Below, in pieces: positions 45,851-57,930 of a stretch of 64,000 nucleotides of DNA. Made by a program: the position numbers and the translations under genes. Position 1 is the first letter of the stretch, and the number at the start of each line of letters is the position of its first letter. The stretch spans positions 5,773,172 through 5,837,171 of the forward strand of contig CM041201.1 in the NCBI GenBank assembly GCA_023078555.1, given 5' to 3'. The notes beneath the pieces were generated by a model. That model was not told the origin of the DNA, did not search any database, and saw nothing but the letters and a program-made list of their open reading frames with translations. This stretch comes from Ulva prolifera (taxonomy: Eukaryota; Chlorophyta; Ulvophyceae; Ulvales; Ulvaceae).

Positions 45851-47257
45851 TCGTGGAACGTCGACCGACGAGGCGGGTCGAAGCCCGGCCCCAGCGAGGC
45901 GAGGGAGGCTCGGGGACGGCGCCTGGATGCACGAGACAGGCAAACTGGCACGCGGAGGCCCTTTTTGGACAGGGCTGCGCGTGTTAGGGGTGCCGAAGGC
46001 AGCGTGGGGCGCGCGGCGAGGGGACAGCGGGCGGGACGTGGGTGGCGGAGGTCCCAGGCGCGCGGTGCGAGGCGAGCGGGCGAACGCGGGGCACAGAGGG
46101 TCAGAGAGACACGGATGTTTGCGCTGGCCGGTGCTGAGCGGCGTGGAAGGCGGCGTGGAGGGATGCAGGAGGTGGACGAGGTCGTGGCGAGCTGTACGCC
46201 GTGCGGTGAGCGCCGAGGCGCAGCCGGCGCCGTGAGGACAACAGGAAGATGCAGAGGTCGTTGGAAGAGACACGATCGAGCGCATATGGCGTCGCAGAGC
46301 TGGCGGTCGTGCGTGCAGGCGTCGCGGTGCGTGTCGTGTGAAGGCACCAGTTCAGGCCAGGTCGCAGTGGCAGGAAAAGAGCCTGCGAGCAACAGGAAGA
46401 TGCAGAGGTCGTTGAAAAAGACACGATCGAGCACATGTGGCGTCGCAGCGCTGGCGTTCGTGCGTGCAGGCGTCGCGGAGCGTGCCGTGTGTATGCACGA
46501 GCGCAGGCCTGGTCGCACAAGCGGCGTGGCAGGAGCCTGCGAGGTCAGCTCGAGGACGGAAAAGATAACCTTCCAAGAGCTAATTACCTTTGCGCGACAG
46601 GATGTGGTGTATGCGACGTGGGCGGACGGGGACGCAGCGCAGAGGCGATCGCGGCATTGCAGCAGGTGGCGACAGGCGCAGCTACCGCAAGGTTCGGAGA
46701 TGTACGCCATCGCGCGAGCAACGACCGCGGACGTGTCGGGATACATCTATCAACGCAGCACGGGCGACGGTGCTGTATTGCGTATATCCCGGGTCGCAGC
46801 GGGAAACCAGATAACACATTCAGGTCGTCAGCCAACTCTACCGGCGCCGTTGCAGCGCACCGGTAGCAGCGTTCTTCGTAACACCGCCGCTGTCGTGTTC
46901 TCGGTGGGTAATTGGTAATAGGTGTCGTTCTGTCGTGTGGCACGGCTGCGTCAGGCGTCGTAGCGGTCGGGGCGTTCGACGCCAGCCTCGCACGTGTGCG
47001 ACCAGGTCCCAGCGAGGTCACCACGGTGGCGCGCCCTTCGTGAAGCCCGATCCCCAGCATACGCACGCAGTCACAGAGGGTGACGTTCTTACACCGCTTG
47101 CAAGAGGCCGTGTCCGTGGGAGCAGCGGATCGTCACACAGTCGGTCGGGACGACCTAGGTCAACCGGGCGAGCAGACCGTCGCCTACACTGGCCACGACG
47201 GCTCCGCAGGCGTGCACAGGCGCAGTCTGTCGTCGTATATAGCCGCGGGAGGAAGGC
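45851..47257 (+). promoter_or_regulatory. Leader of copy E
   Basis: GC-rich, no gene supported. An imperfect duplication (GACGCGATCGAGC... region) spans about 46210-46340 and 46375-46500, both with CAACAGGAAGATGCAGAGGT and GACACGATCGAGC. Probable promoter and 5' UTR. Confidence 0.4.
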
Positions 47258-50200
47258 ATGGCGACTGCAGAGGCCGAGGAGTTGTCCAAGCGGTGCGTTC
47301 CGTGGCAAGGCGCCCAGCCTGGTCGCGGCTGGTTGCGTAAGCGCATGCATAAGGGGCGCGTCGGTACGTAAGGGTCGCTGTCGGTCAGTGGCGAGCTGGC
47401 GACGATGCAGGCGCTACACAAGGCAACGTAGGCATAGGCTGCATTCGTGTTTGGCACACCAGCATCATCCGGGCGAACGGGAAGATGTTTATCGTGCGAC
47501 CTTGAGCGTGCCGCTCGTCCGCCGATGGCATGGCATGCGCGCGCGTTGGTAAACTTGCCCCGTGTGGGCGCGGCTGTAGTGTGATCGTGTGTGTCTCGAT
47601 GATGGTTCGGATGAGATCCTTCTGCGGTATTTGTCTTTTCCCGTTCACTGTCGCCGCGGTTTCTGGTCCGGTATACATACCAGTCTCGTCTCTCGACGCA
47701 GGTTATCTTGTTTAACAAAAGAGTGAACTGGAGAAGACAAACGCCGAAACCGAATCTAATTCGAATCAACAGCCTTATCTTATCTCGCAGACAGCTGCGG
47801 TGCATTGCTAATAGCAATTTGCTATGCCAAGCATGTATCTGCGCAATGCATGTACACACGTCTGCGGCATCACAACTCCACCCACACACAGATGCATACT
47901 TGTCTCCACCATGTTCTTTGCCGATGGATGGATGGGACTCATCAGACTGGTCACAAAAGAGCCCGACCCCTACTCAGTGAGCGTCGGCCTGTACAGCTAC
48001 ACCAAACAATTTGACCACTCTCCTACCCCCCGTGTCCGCTACTACATTCGTCTGTTATTGCAATGCATTGTGCAGAGGCACCTGCCGTTTTTATGCGTGA
48101 GGCATGTACAAGTGCTAGTATGGGTCTGGTTGGGCCTGGTAAGTCAAGCAGGGCAGCCATGCATGTAACGATCCAGGCGCTCGAGAATGGTCGGTGGGGC
48201 ACCAACCATTCGGGCAGTCATGCATGTAACGATCCAGGCACTCGAGAATGGTCGGTGGGGCACCAACCATTCGGGCAGTCATGCATGTAACGATCCAGGC
48301 GCTCGAGAATGGTCGGTGGGGCACCAACCATTCGGGCAGTCATGCATGTAACGATCCAGGCGCTCGAGAATGGTCGGTGGGGCACCAACCATTCGGGCAG
48401 TCATGCATGTAACGATCCAGGCGCTTCAGAATGGTCGGTGGAGCACCAACCATTCGGGCAGTCATGCATGTGACGATCCAGGCGCTCCAGAATGGTCGGT
48501 GGGGCACCAACCATTCGGGCAGTCATGCATGTGACGATTCATGCGTGGCGTGGCGACTAAGAATGACTGGTAAGGGTCTGGTCTGGCAGCACGCGGGTTT
48601 TTTGTTACCGTATCTTGCTGCTGGGTGTGTATTCCCCAGCCCCAGTTACCCGCACTCTGCCCTCGCACCAGCTGCAGCCTCCCGCCCCTGACCGGTCCGC
48701 TCGCGTACTGAATCGGCCCCGTGCGTCGGTGTGATCTAGCCGCGTCGGCGTATGTGCCAGAGACGGACTCTTGTGTAGGGAGCGCTACGAGCTCAACCCC
48801 GCGGGCGAGGCGCTGATTGAGGAGCTGGAACGGAAGGGCATCACGCTGCCGCGCATCCAACAGGCCCGCGCTTGCATCAATGCGGCTGCGGTCCGAGCTG
48901 GCAACCGCGGGGAGCGGTCGCGTGCTGTCTTTGCCGCCGTCAGTGGCGTTTCCTTGCCGACGTTCTCTCTACCTCAGCTCGATGACTGGCGCCTGCTGAT
49001 GAGCCACCATTACCGAACGTTGCCGGGGCTCGAGAATGCGGAGCGCAACGTGCTGCGGTTTGCGCGGGCCCACTATGCTGTGCTGAGCTCGCGCGCTCTG
49101 GAGACTGAACACCTGCTCAGGCCTGACACCATGCAGGTGTGTCACTTTTTGGGGGCTCGACGGCGCTTCCAGGTAACTGTTGCGTGCATTTGTGATGCCA
49201 GTGTTTGTACTCGCGGAGCTGCCAGTCCACCGCGAATTGTCCTTGTACACTCGCAGGTCATACGTACCTATGAGCTGACACGGTGTCATGGTGTGCAGCT
49301 GGACATGTTCAAGGTGATTGAGTCGTGGCGCGTGATGCCGAAGGATGTCTTCACCGCGACGCTGCACGTGATGCTATATACAAAGCAGATCGGCAGTGAC
49401 AAGGTGCTGGACGCGTACGAGCACACGATCAGCTGCTTGTGCAGAGATTACTATGCGGCCAAGGATGAGGTGCGTGTGTCCATCAGCTCTGACAGCAGTT
49501 CTTGATGTAGTTGCTATGACTGCTGCAGTGTGAGGTGTGTTATGTAAGTGCCCGTCGCATGCGGTGAGGAGATCGTGGCATGTGTAGGTCCTCGGGTGCG
49601 GCGCTGTATACATTTTTTAAACAGGCGAGTGCCGCAGTGCAGGTCGTGGAGTTTCCGAGTCCGTTCAAGCGTTTCAAGGCGCTGGTGAGGAGCGTACTTA
49701 TGTACATCAAGGCTTCGCCGCTCGGAGGTGTGCGCAAGATCACGCCCCTGACGCAAGGCCAGATCATACGCACTGTGGAGTCGATGTACGTCGGGGGCTT
49801 TGGCATGATGCAAGTGCGCAGCGTCCAATCCGCCCATGCCGATGCAGATGCTTGCTTGATCAACCATCCTGCCCATGCCGATGCAGATGCTGGTCTCGAG
49901 AGGTTTGTTTGGCGCATATGACTTGGCCTCACTTTTGCAGGCGCGTGTTGTGTTTGCGCTAACTGCGCTTGCTGGCCTGCGCACGACATTTTTCCAGTAC
50001 TGGCGCTGGCGGGACGTGGAGCTCGTGAAAGTCCCTATGCTGCGAGGACAGGTGAGGGAGGCGACTGAGGAGGTGGTGCACGATGACGACACGCTGGTGA
50101 GCACTGATGTCCTAGTTGAAGCCGTTGCAGAATAGATGTGTGAACATCCATCGGGCTGCCTGTCCCAGTCTGTATATCATGTGACTGCCGGATGAGAGTC

Positions 50201-53200
50201 GGTGCCAGTATTTGTTTTCTCCCATTCACTCTTTTGTAATCTCATGTGACTGCCAGCTAAAGGTGTCTGGCTGTACCTACACATGGCTGTGCAGAAGTAT
50301 GTTCGTCCACACTGTGTGACTCTGGCGATGTCCCCCACGTATTGCCTCACCCGTACAAGCATTATTTCGCATCGTTCTGGCACAGCTGTGTCACTTGTGG
50401 ATCGCTGCTGCTGATGCTGTTGCAGCGCTTAATGTGCACTGCACTTATTGGTGCTGTGCAGATTGGCTTTGCCTTTGTGAGCCACCACGAGGTCAACAAA
50501 TGTCCCAATTCGTATGGTGTGCCGGTACTGGCACTGGACCCGACGGGCCAGCCAGTCTCGCCGTCCATGCCGGTCATCGGCAGCCTGCTTGTGCAATTGG
50601 GGCTGGCCATGGGGGTGTACGACGCGGACCAGATCCAGAAGTTGCAGTACAACCAGCGCCTTTGCCCGAAGGAACATGCACAGGACTGGTGTGGTCCTCG
50701 GTCAGTGTTGTTGTCAGGGATCACTACGCTGGTCAACCTCACTTGTGTGCCCATCCATTGTCAACGTGACATCCCACCTGACCCCTTGCCCAATCCTGAC
50801 ATAGAGCATCTCTATGATATCGGCATTTCGGTTCAGCACATATAGCAGATGCATTTTTACACTGTCTTCTAACATGCAGCTCGGTGTTGCAGGTATGTCA
50901 TCTGCACGCAGCATGACATGCTGTTCTTGCCCTACATCAATGTTCCGGGACCTCGGATCTCGTGGCTGGTCGCCGTGTGTGGACTTCTCGCAGAGCCTGA
51001 AGGCGGAAACGCCGAGCAGGAGAAGCCTACTGGCAAGGGTGTTCGCATGGGGCCGAGGGCGCTTCGGTCCTCCATGGTTCTGCGCATGGTCTTGTCAAGG
51101 ATCGTGTCAGATCGAGCCCCCGATGAGGTTCTGATGCGCCACATTGGCACGTGGGTTCAGAATGCGACAGCCGCGGCAATGGTGCACTACTTCTCAAGCC
51201 GTGGCGCGGCGTCCACGCTGGCTGGCATGGTGTGCATCAACGCCTTGTTTTTTCTGGCACGCAATGCGCGTGCCACTGATGGTGCTGCAGACCTACATGT
51301 AGGTCTCAGTACCCAGACATGCGGTGGGGGCCATGGCGGGCGGCAGTGTTCCAATGCTGCATGATGTGGTGTCATCTGGGCCTCGTGGGGACATTGTCCT
51401 CTCATGTCCAGGGTGCTGATGTCCGTGCCATGGTTGCGTTTGCGAGGTTGCACTGCATATGTACACGTAGCACGTATGCGGCTGTTTGGTGTCAGTGCTC
51501 ACAGTATTGCATGGCTCCTTGCGAATATTGGTGGCATTGGTAACAGTCATAATCCCCATGTGCAGGCACAGGTCAACATCACGGGGGACGCACAGGGTAT
51601 GGAGCGCGCGCGCACAATTGCACGCTTTGGTGGAGATGCGGGCGGATCAGGCCTGTTGGCTACGGCGCGCGACCAGCCCGAGCGCGAACTGTTCTTGTTC
51701 TTTGCCTTCCAGAATTCCAGGGAAGGCGCAGCACAACAGGCGATCCTCACCGAGAAGTCGAAACGCCTCGCTGACTACGTGGGTGGTCACCAAGCCGGCG
51801 ATGGCACCCAGATCGCGACGGTGTACCACCGTATCATGCGCAAGGTGGCACCGTATCCGGGCAAATGGCTGCTCCAGAGGCCACTCTCCGGTCATCGGCT
51901 GGCTCAGTTGCCACAGGTGGCGCGGGAACTCACCCAGGCAGTCGTGGCTGCCAATGGTGCCAAGGACAAGTGGCTGCGCAGCACGCTGCAAGTCATCGGC
52001 GTTGACAAGGTCGGGCTGCGCACGGAGCAAGGGAAGGCGGCGTTGGCAGCGCCGTGTGCGACTGTTGAAGATGTGGAGATCGACTTCCCGCACGGCCCCT
52101 TCGGCGAGCATGAGGACATGGATGGGGACGACGCCGTTGATGATGGTGACGTCGAGATGGAGGGCTGCGATGACAGCCATGCCGACGTGTCACAGCACCC
52201 CGACGAAATCGCCGATGCTGAGCTTCAGGAGGTAATGGGGGGTGTCGCTGAGCTCGCGGCCCTGGGGACTGCTACCGAAGAGACGGTGTATGATGCTGTG
52301 GAGGAGGAGCTCAGGCGTGAGGCGGGCCTCCGATGCGCAACGGAGCAGCCGTCGGTTGCCACTGACAGCGGAGTCGCTGTGGCTGAAGCGGATCCAGGCA
52401 TGTCGGCGGAGGTGCCCGCGCCTGCTGGCGAGGCTGCGTCCGGGGAGCCAGAAGGTGCCACGGCGCATTTTACCACAGCGTCAGGAGAGACGATGTACCT
52501 GCACCTGTCGCACCAAGCGTCCCTGGGTGTGCTGTCAACTCGCCAGTATCAGGTGCACTTGCTGACGATCAACCCAGACACCGGGGAGTCCGTTATCCCT
52601 TATCCGCCTGGCATGCGTGTGCCCAAGGGGGACCCCGTGTTTGAGACGGACTACCTCACGAAATGGGCACACAGCAGCGGTGAGCAGCTGATGCAGGAAG
52701 TGCGGGCTGTGCTGCATGGGTCACTCCCGATGGTGCCGGCGCGTTTCGCCAACATGTCCCTAGCTGTTCGGCGTGCGCTCACGGCATCGAAAATGTGCAT
52801 CGTGCAAGGCTGCCCGTCGTATGCCACCACTGAGACGACCAACCACAGTCTGCACCTGTGCGAATTACACCAGGGCGACGACATCCGCGTGATGAACACC
52901 GAAGAGGATGTCCGTTTGTGCACTGCCTGCCACGGGCTGCGTGCTGTGGAGGAATTCCGTGAGGGCCAAGGCAGCGAGACCACTGGCGGAGTTTGCCACA
53001 GGTGCCTTGTCATTCGCAGAAACACGGCCATCACCAAGAAGAACGCAAGAAAGGGCACGTCAGTTCCAACACTCCCCGTCCCCGAGCACAAGCCCCCGTC
53101 TGCGACAGAGATCGAGAATGGCATGGATTGCACCCAGGCGTATATCTTGGAGCGACGTGCAGCGGCACAATGTGCTGCCCCCATCGGCACGCGCCCCGGT

Positions 53201-55299
53201 GAGACGCTGTCGGACCCGATGTTGGTGCTCGCGACGTATGCTGTTGAGCGGCGGGGCCACGAGCACCAGTGTGTGCGGGTGGGCTGTATCAATGACAGCA
53301 AGTCCTCGAAGCCCGCGACCCTGTGTCGAGCTTGCTGCAAGGTGCGCGGCGACTGAACTTGTGTATACACCCCGGTGCATCTGGTTTTCATTGTGAGCCC
53401 TGTCACAGTTGTCAGAATTCTGGCGTGTGCTTTTGTGGATGCATAAATGCCTCTCTCGAGCCCCGGTGTATCCTCTGATGCGTGTGCATGTCGCAGAGTG
53501 TGCGGGGGCGGCATTACGCCCTCGTCGCCGTTGTGGACGTTGATGGACGTCCAACCGGGGAATACATGTATGTGCGATACTGCAGCGGTTGCCGGCGGGG
53601 GCTTCCGCTGCACATGTTCAGGGATGGCCTGGCTCAGTGCAATCGCTGCGTCGACGGTGACGCCGAGTATCGCCGGCGAGCGGCACAGGAGTCGCTGCCG
53701 GGGCGACCCCCGGACGTCAACACGGATGATCTGGAGTATTCCACCCCAGAAAAGGCTCTGATCATGGACTACGCCTACGGCCCCGGACTGTGCAAGGCGA
53801 AGAACTGCCGAGAGGAGGTTGCTCGAATCGGAAGTGGCCCACAGAATACAACGCGCGCAGCGCCGATGTGTGGGCCTCACCTCAGGGTAGCGTCTCCTCA
53901 CTGGACCACCACATGTCGCCAGGCGTGTCTTACAGAAATGCTACAGCCACAGGGGGTACTTGTGATCTAACACTGTGTTGTACGGAAGCTGTTCCATTGT
54001 TTACACGCCAATCACCTGCAGGCTTTCTATGTCAAAGTGGAGAAGACCGGGCTTCTGCAGCGCTGGTGCACGGGCCACAAGATGTGGGAGCATCCGGACG
54101 TCTTTGGGGGCTTGGTGCGTGCGTGTCGCCACCGTTTTGTTACCAGGTCACTACCTGTGACAGGGGCTGCCGGCGAGCAAGGCGCTGCCGGCGAGCAAGG
54201 GGTTGACAGCGCTCATGATGCCGATGTTGCCCGTCCCATGCCTGCAGTCGCAACGCCCGTCGCCGGGCCGCTAGCGCTCGCCGAGTCTGTCTCGGGTGTT
54301 GCCATCGAGGGCACAGCGAGTGACAGCCCGGTGGCTGGTGTATCGAGCTCTGGGACACTCGCGCATTGCGCGGCTCCCGTATCTGCTGTCAATACGCTCA
54401 TGCATGAGACCATTTCTGTTGCCACGCCCACCACAGCTGAAGCTGGTGGTTCCACAGAGGAGTGGCAGGTGGCATGGGGGTGCCAGACTGCAATTCTCGG
54501 TGGATGTACTGCGGCCAACCAAGTCCAGGCGTACCTCGGAAGACAGGGGGCGGCCGCTTTTGCGAGGAGCATCCTCAACCGGCCTGATGCCTGCGATGAG
54601 GCCATGGGGGCCGCAGTGGACGATGCTGTGAAGAAGCTATACACCACGCTCGCCGCGGAAGGCGGCCCCACCACACCAGCGATTGGGTTTCCGGTTGCGC
54701 CTGTGCGCGCACCAACGACATGTGCGCGCTGTAGCAAGCCTACATCGGCTGACGCGTTTGTCGGCAAGTCAATGTGCCTGTGGTGCGCTGCGGGAGGAGC
54801 TGAGAGCCTCTCACTGGTGGACGTTGGCAGTGCGCTCGAGTCTGGGATGTTGTATGGCAAAGGTGCAGTCCATCATCCATGTGTGTTCGGTTGTGACTGT
54901 GGGCGTTGCAGCATCAGCTGTGGTGTTGCAGTGGTGTGCGTTTACAATGTGGAGAGACCTGGGCCATGGCGATGGCCAAGCAGCAGTGCAATGTAGTGAT
55001 GCAGCTGTTGTTTGTGCCAAGGGTTTTGGTGGACACTCTGACTGGTACACCTTGCAGGGCGGAGAGTCAGGAGGCAAGCTGTCCGCACGGACCCGAAGCT
55101 ATCCGCGATTGGCGGGGTCACAGTGGCGCATGCCCAGGTGGCTAAGAGCCTCACGAAGAGGAGGTCCGTCAGTGTTGCTGGCGTCGCAGGCGAGCCTGCG
55201 AAGAAGCGTCAACGACACACCAGCAGCCAGAGCGCCCGACTCAGACACCAGCGGAAGGTTGTGCAGGATGGCTTGGCCCTGACGCGGTGTGCAGACTAG
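47258..55299 (+). CDS. YR element copy E: most complete tyrosine recombinase gene
   Basis: Exons: 1 47258-47292 (MATAEAEELSK), 2a 48779-49136, 2b 49299-49469, 3a 49643-49813, 3b 49941-50096, 4 50462-50688, 5 50893-51229, 6+7 51566-53341 (no intron, unlike A, B, F), 8 53497-53886, 9 54022-54862, 10 from 55058 with a stop at 55297. About 1,560 residues, no frameshift seen. Core: TALAGLRTTFFQYWRWRDV (box I Arg, about residue 259), VNKCPNSYG (Lys, about 310), RALRSSMVLR (Arg, about 431; box II His replaced by Arg), HIGTW (about 456-460), MVHYFS (Tyr, about 472). Exons 7-9 add acidic stretches and Cys pairs (LCTACH...CHRC; YCSGC...CNRC; CARC...CLWC), probable zinc ribbons for DNA binding. The last exon is basic (KSLTKRRS, EPAKKRQRH), a possible nuclear signal. 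The order matches YR integrases; cousins may be Cryptons, but a distinct family is likely. Confidence 0.75.
47293..48778 (+). other. Intron 1 of copy E
   Basis: A 1.49-kb intron between initiator exon and exon 2a. It contains a short dispersed segment at 47606-47650 (TATTTGTCTTTTCCCGTTCAC) with an inverted relative at 47722-47757, and the 61-bp tandem array at 48155-48543. Confidence 0.5.
48155..48543. repeat. Six tandem 61-bp repeats with an imperfect hairpin
   Basis: The phrase GAGAATGGTCGGTG recurs at exact 61-bp intervals (48183, 48244, 48305, 48366, 48427 region, 48488 region). Each unit holds GAATGGTCGGTG and CACCAACCATTC around GGG, an imperfect 12-bp inverted repeat, plus CATGCATGTRACGATCCAGG. 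It lies about 240 bp before exon 2a of copy E. Confidence 0.9.
50097..50461 (+). other. Intron 3 of copy E
   Basis: A 365-bp intron. Contains GGATGAGAGTCGGTGCCAGT followed by TATTTGTTTTCTCCCATTCAC, a relative of segments near 47606 and 60012. Confidence 0.5.
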
Positions 55300-55499
55300 G
55301 AGGACCACGTACGTGCAGGTGAGCCATTTGATTGCTCATTCCTCGCTGATTGACCCTATGTTGCGTGCGCACGTATTGGCTGGTAATGTATCATTGGCAG
55401 CATCGTCCCTTGTACAGTCTGTTGCCCTGTCCCAATGCATTTCTGGAAGGGCGCATAGGGCTTTCTGTGGTCGGACTCGCTGTCACTTTGATCCTGCAG

Positions 55500-57878
55500 T
55501 TCATCAGTGCACGTTTCATCTTGGTACCCGACGACGTCGACCACGAGCTATGCAGAGAGCGATGATGAGGATTCGGAGCCACCGGAACCGGCAGATGCAG
55601 ACTTGACCATGCTGGCCGCTGCCCGTGCGGTGTATGCGCACGGCTTGGAGTGGTTGGCGAACACCGACTGTACTCACGCCGCCATGGAGACCGTCGAGGA
55701 GCTCCTCCCTGCCTTCGCACGCCGTTTCGGAACGAACAACTTCGCGTCCTTCGCTGTGGTCGATGCGGCCGGTCCGCGGCCAATCCTTCGAGCTCGGCAG
55801 AGCGATAAAGGTGGATGGCAACAGGTTCGCTTCTTACACAATGCTGTAAAGCACTGCCCGGAGAATTTGTGTACTGTTCGCGGTAGCACGCCGAGGGGCC
55901 AGAAGTGCGAAATAGTGCTGTGCTAGCTGTGGCTGCCAGTTTTGGGACACTCGAGCTCTGACGGGGTGATCCTGTACGCGAAGCTGTATACCGGCAGCGG
56001 ACCAGATCTTCAGGGCCTGGACTGATGAGGTTTACGTTGAGATGCAGGTGATTTGTGCTCGCCCCCCCGGGCTGCGAGGTCGCAAGACGCATGATTCGGA
56101 CACCGTCACTGACAGCACGTGGTTTGGGGGCTATGGTATCCGTATGAAGGACAACGAGCTTTGCGGTGACGTGCTGGTGAGGGACAAGAAGCCTCGTCGC
56201 ATTGCAACAGGATTGCCTGGTCAGGACCCGGACCAGGACGCGGCGGTGCAAGTGGCGCGCGACACGTTTGCGTTGCTGCTGGATCGCCTGCACAATGTGC
56301 TCGGACCTGTGCCAATGAAGCCGGTGCATGTGCTGTCGCTGGCCTTCCTCGAAAACTGCAAGATCAAGGTTCCAGCGATCGAAGACCGCCATCAGACGAC
56401 GTTGCTGATGACTGCTCACCTCTACACTGCGGTGATTGCCCGTCACAGGCAAAAATATGTGGAGAGCGGCGATGGTGCGCCTGATAGGAGCAAGGTTGCC
56501 CATGTTATCGGTTACTGCACAGCACGCCTCGCTTGTGGCCTGCGAGAGGCCAGCAAGCCCTCCCCTCTCCCGGCGTCAGTCTGGGAGACTGTCCGTGGGG
56601 CTGCAGTTGCCACGATGACCGCATTCGAGTCACACGGCCAAGCCCTTTATGCAGCGGGAGCAAAGCTGTACTGCGGGCGTGCAAACGCAGCGTTCCCTGA
56701 AGAGGTGTTGCTGACGCGTCACAAAGCTATCTTCTCGGGCCTGGTGATGGCAGGGATTGTGGGTGGCGGGCCCAACACAGCAGAAGCGCTGCGCGAATTT
56801 GTTGCAGGTGACGCAGCACCCGGCACCGGGGTTGTGCCGACGCGATCCTACGCAGATGACAGCGTCGCCCATGCAGACGACAGCGTTGCAATGTATGCAG
56901 TGCGGTCTGATTCACGTGGCTGCGTTGGAGTGGCCTGCGGCGGCGGCACTTCCGATGCAGTCGGCTCCTGTGCAGCTGGATCGTCACAGGCCATGCTCGC
57001 TGGTAGTGGCTGTGGTGGTCTGCAGGCACCCTGGTCTGACACCACTGCAATTACAGCAGTTGTTGATCATCCAGCGATTCGTGTCACAGGTGTGGCGGAC
57101 GCGCCACCCGTTGAGAAGGTGAAGGCGAAGACTGAGCCTGTTGCCACGTCTTGCCTTGAAGGAGTCATCACCGTGTCTTCGGATGAGGAGGCCCCGCCAA
57201 CTGCAGAACAGGGAGCGCCCGCAGCTGCACCGACGGCAGAGCCGGCAGGTGATGCTGCGCAGCTGGCTGCTGTCGATCTCGGTGCAGCACTGCAGCGCCT
57301 GGAACCTAGCCCACGGTCTGCTCACGAGTCCTTGCCGAATGACCAAGTGCCGTCACTGAGTGATGTGGAGGCATCGCAGCACCACATTAACATTGACACG
57401 TACAAGTACGATCTGACGGAGTTGGCAGCAGATGTCCGCGCCGCGATCAAGGCTGTCACGCCTGCGGTATGTTCTGGTCGTGCCCATGTTGTTGTGGCAG
57501 TGCAGGTGGTGGCAGTCGGCATGTGCGTGCATTTTCTGGAGTCGGGGAGTTTTGTGCAGTCTGCTGTTGTGTATTTTCTTTTATGAGAAGCTGCATGCAG
57601 GAAGTCTTTGCTGTGTTGGCAGACGGCGCATACGATGCCGTGATTCTGCTCGGCCCCGGCGGCTGTGGCAAAACGGTGCTGGGTGAGAATGTACACGGGC
57701 GAGCGGTCATAACATTCGGCGAAGAGGGGGCGGCACGGTGTGCGCAAAGTGGCAGGCACGCAGCGAATGCAAGGTGCATGACGTTGGCACGCCGTTTCAG
57801 GTATGGTTCGTATATGCAGCGAGCGCAGATATACCTCAACCTGCAGGCTGCCGATGAGGTCGTCGTCTCACGACACTT
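55500..57878 (+). CDS. Second gene of copy E: unknown domain plus P-loop NTPase start, 3'-truncated
   Basis: Open segments: about 55550-55820 (SDDEDSEPPEPADAD... to QSDKGGWQQ), about 56000-57465 (from AWTDEVYVEMQVICARPPG to AADVRAAIKAVTPA) and 57601-57870. The long middle exon starts with a compact domain (GGYGIRMKDNELCGDVLV...HVLSLAFLENCKIKVPAIED) that I do not recognise, then an Ala-rich linker, then HHINIDTYKYDLTELA. The last exon reads YDAVILLGPGGCGKTVLGEN, a Walker A P-loop, after which the copy is cut at junction J7. The fold could be a helicase or AAA-type ATPase; the rest is missing. Splice sites between 55820 and 56045 are unresolved, and it may instead be the continuation of the YR gene by splicing around the stop at 55297. 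Confidence 0.5.
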
Positions 57879-57930
57879 TAGCACTTAAGAACCTGTTTTG
57901 GCGTCGAAGCCGCGGTGCGGGAGCGGCGGC
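57870..57930 (+). other. Unit junction J7, variant block
   Basis: CACTTTAGCACTTAAGAACC (TAGCACTT 57879-57886) then TGTTTTGGCGTCGAAGCCGC and GGTGCGGG. It cuts the P-loop exon of copy E and opens the unit of copy F. Confidence 0.7.
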
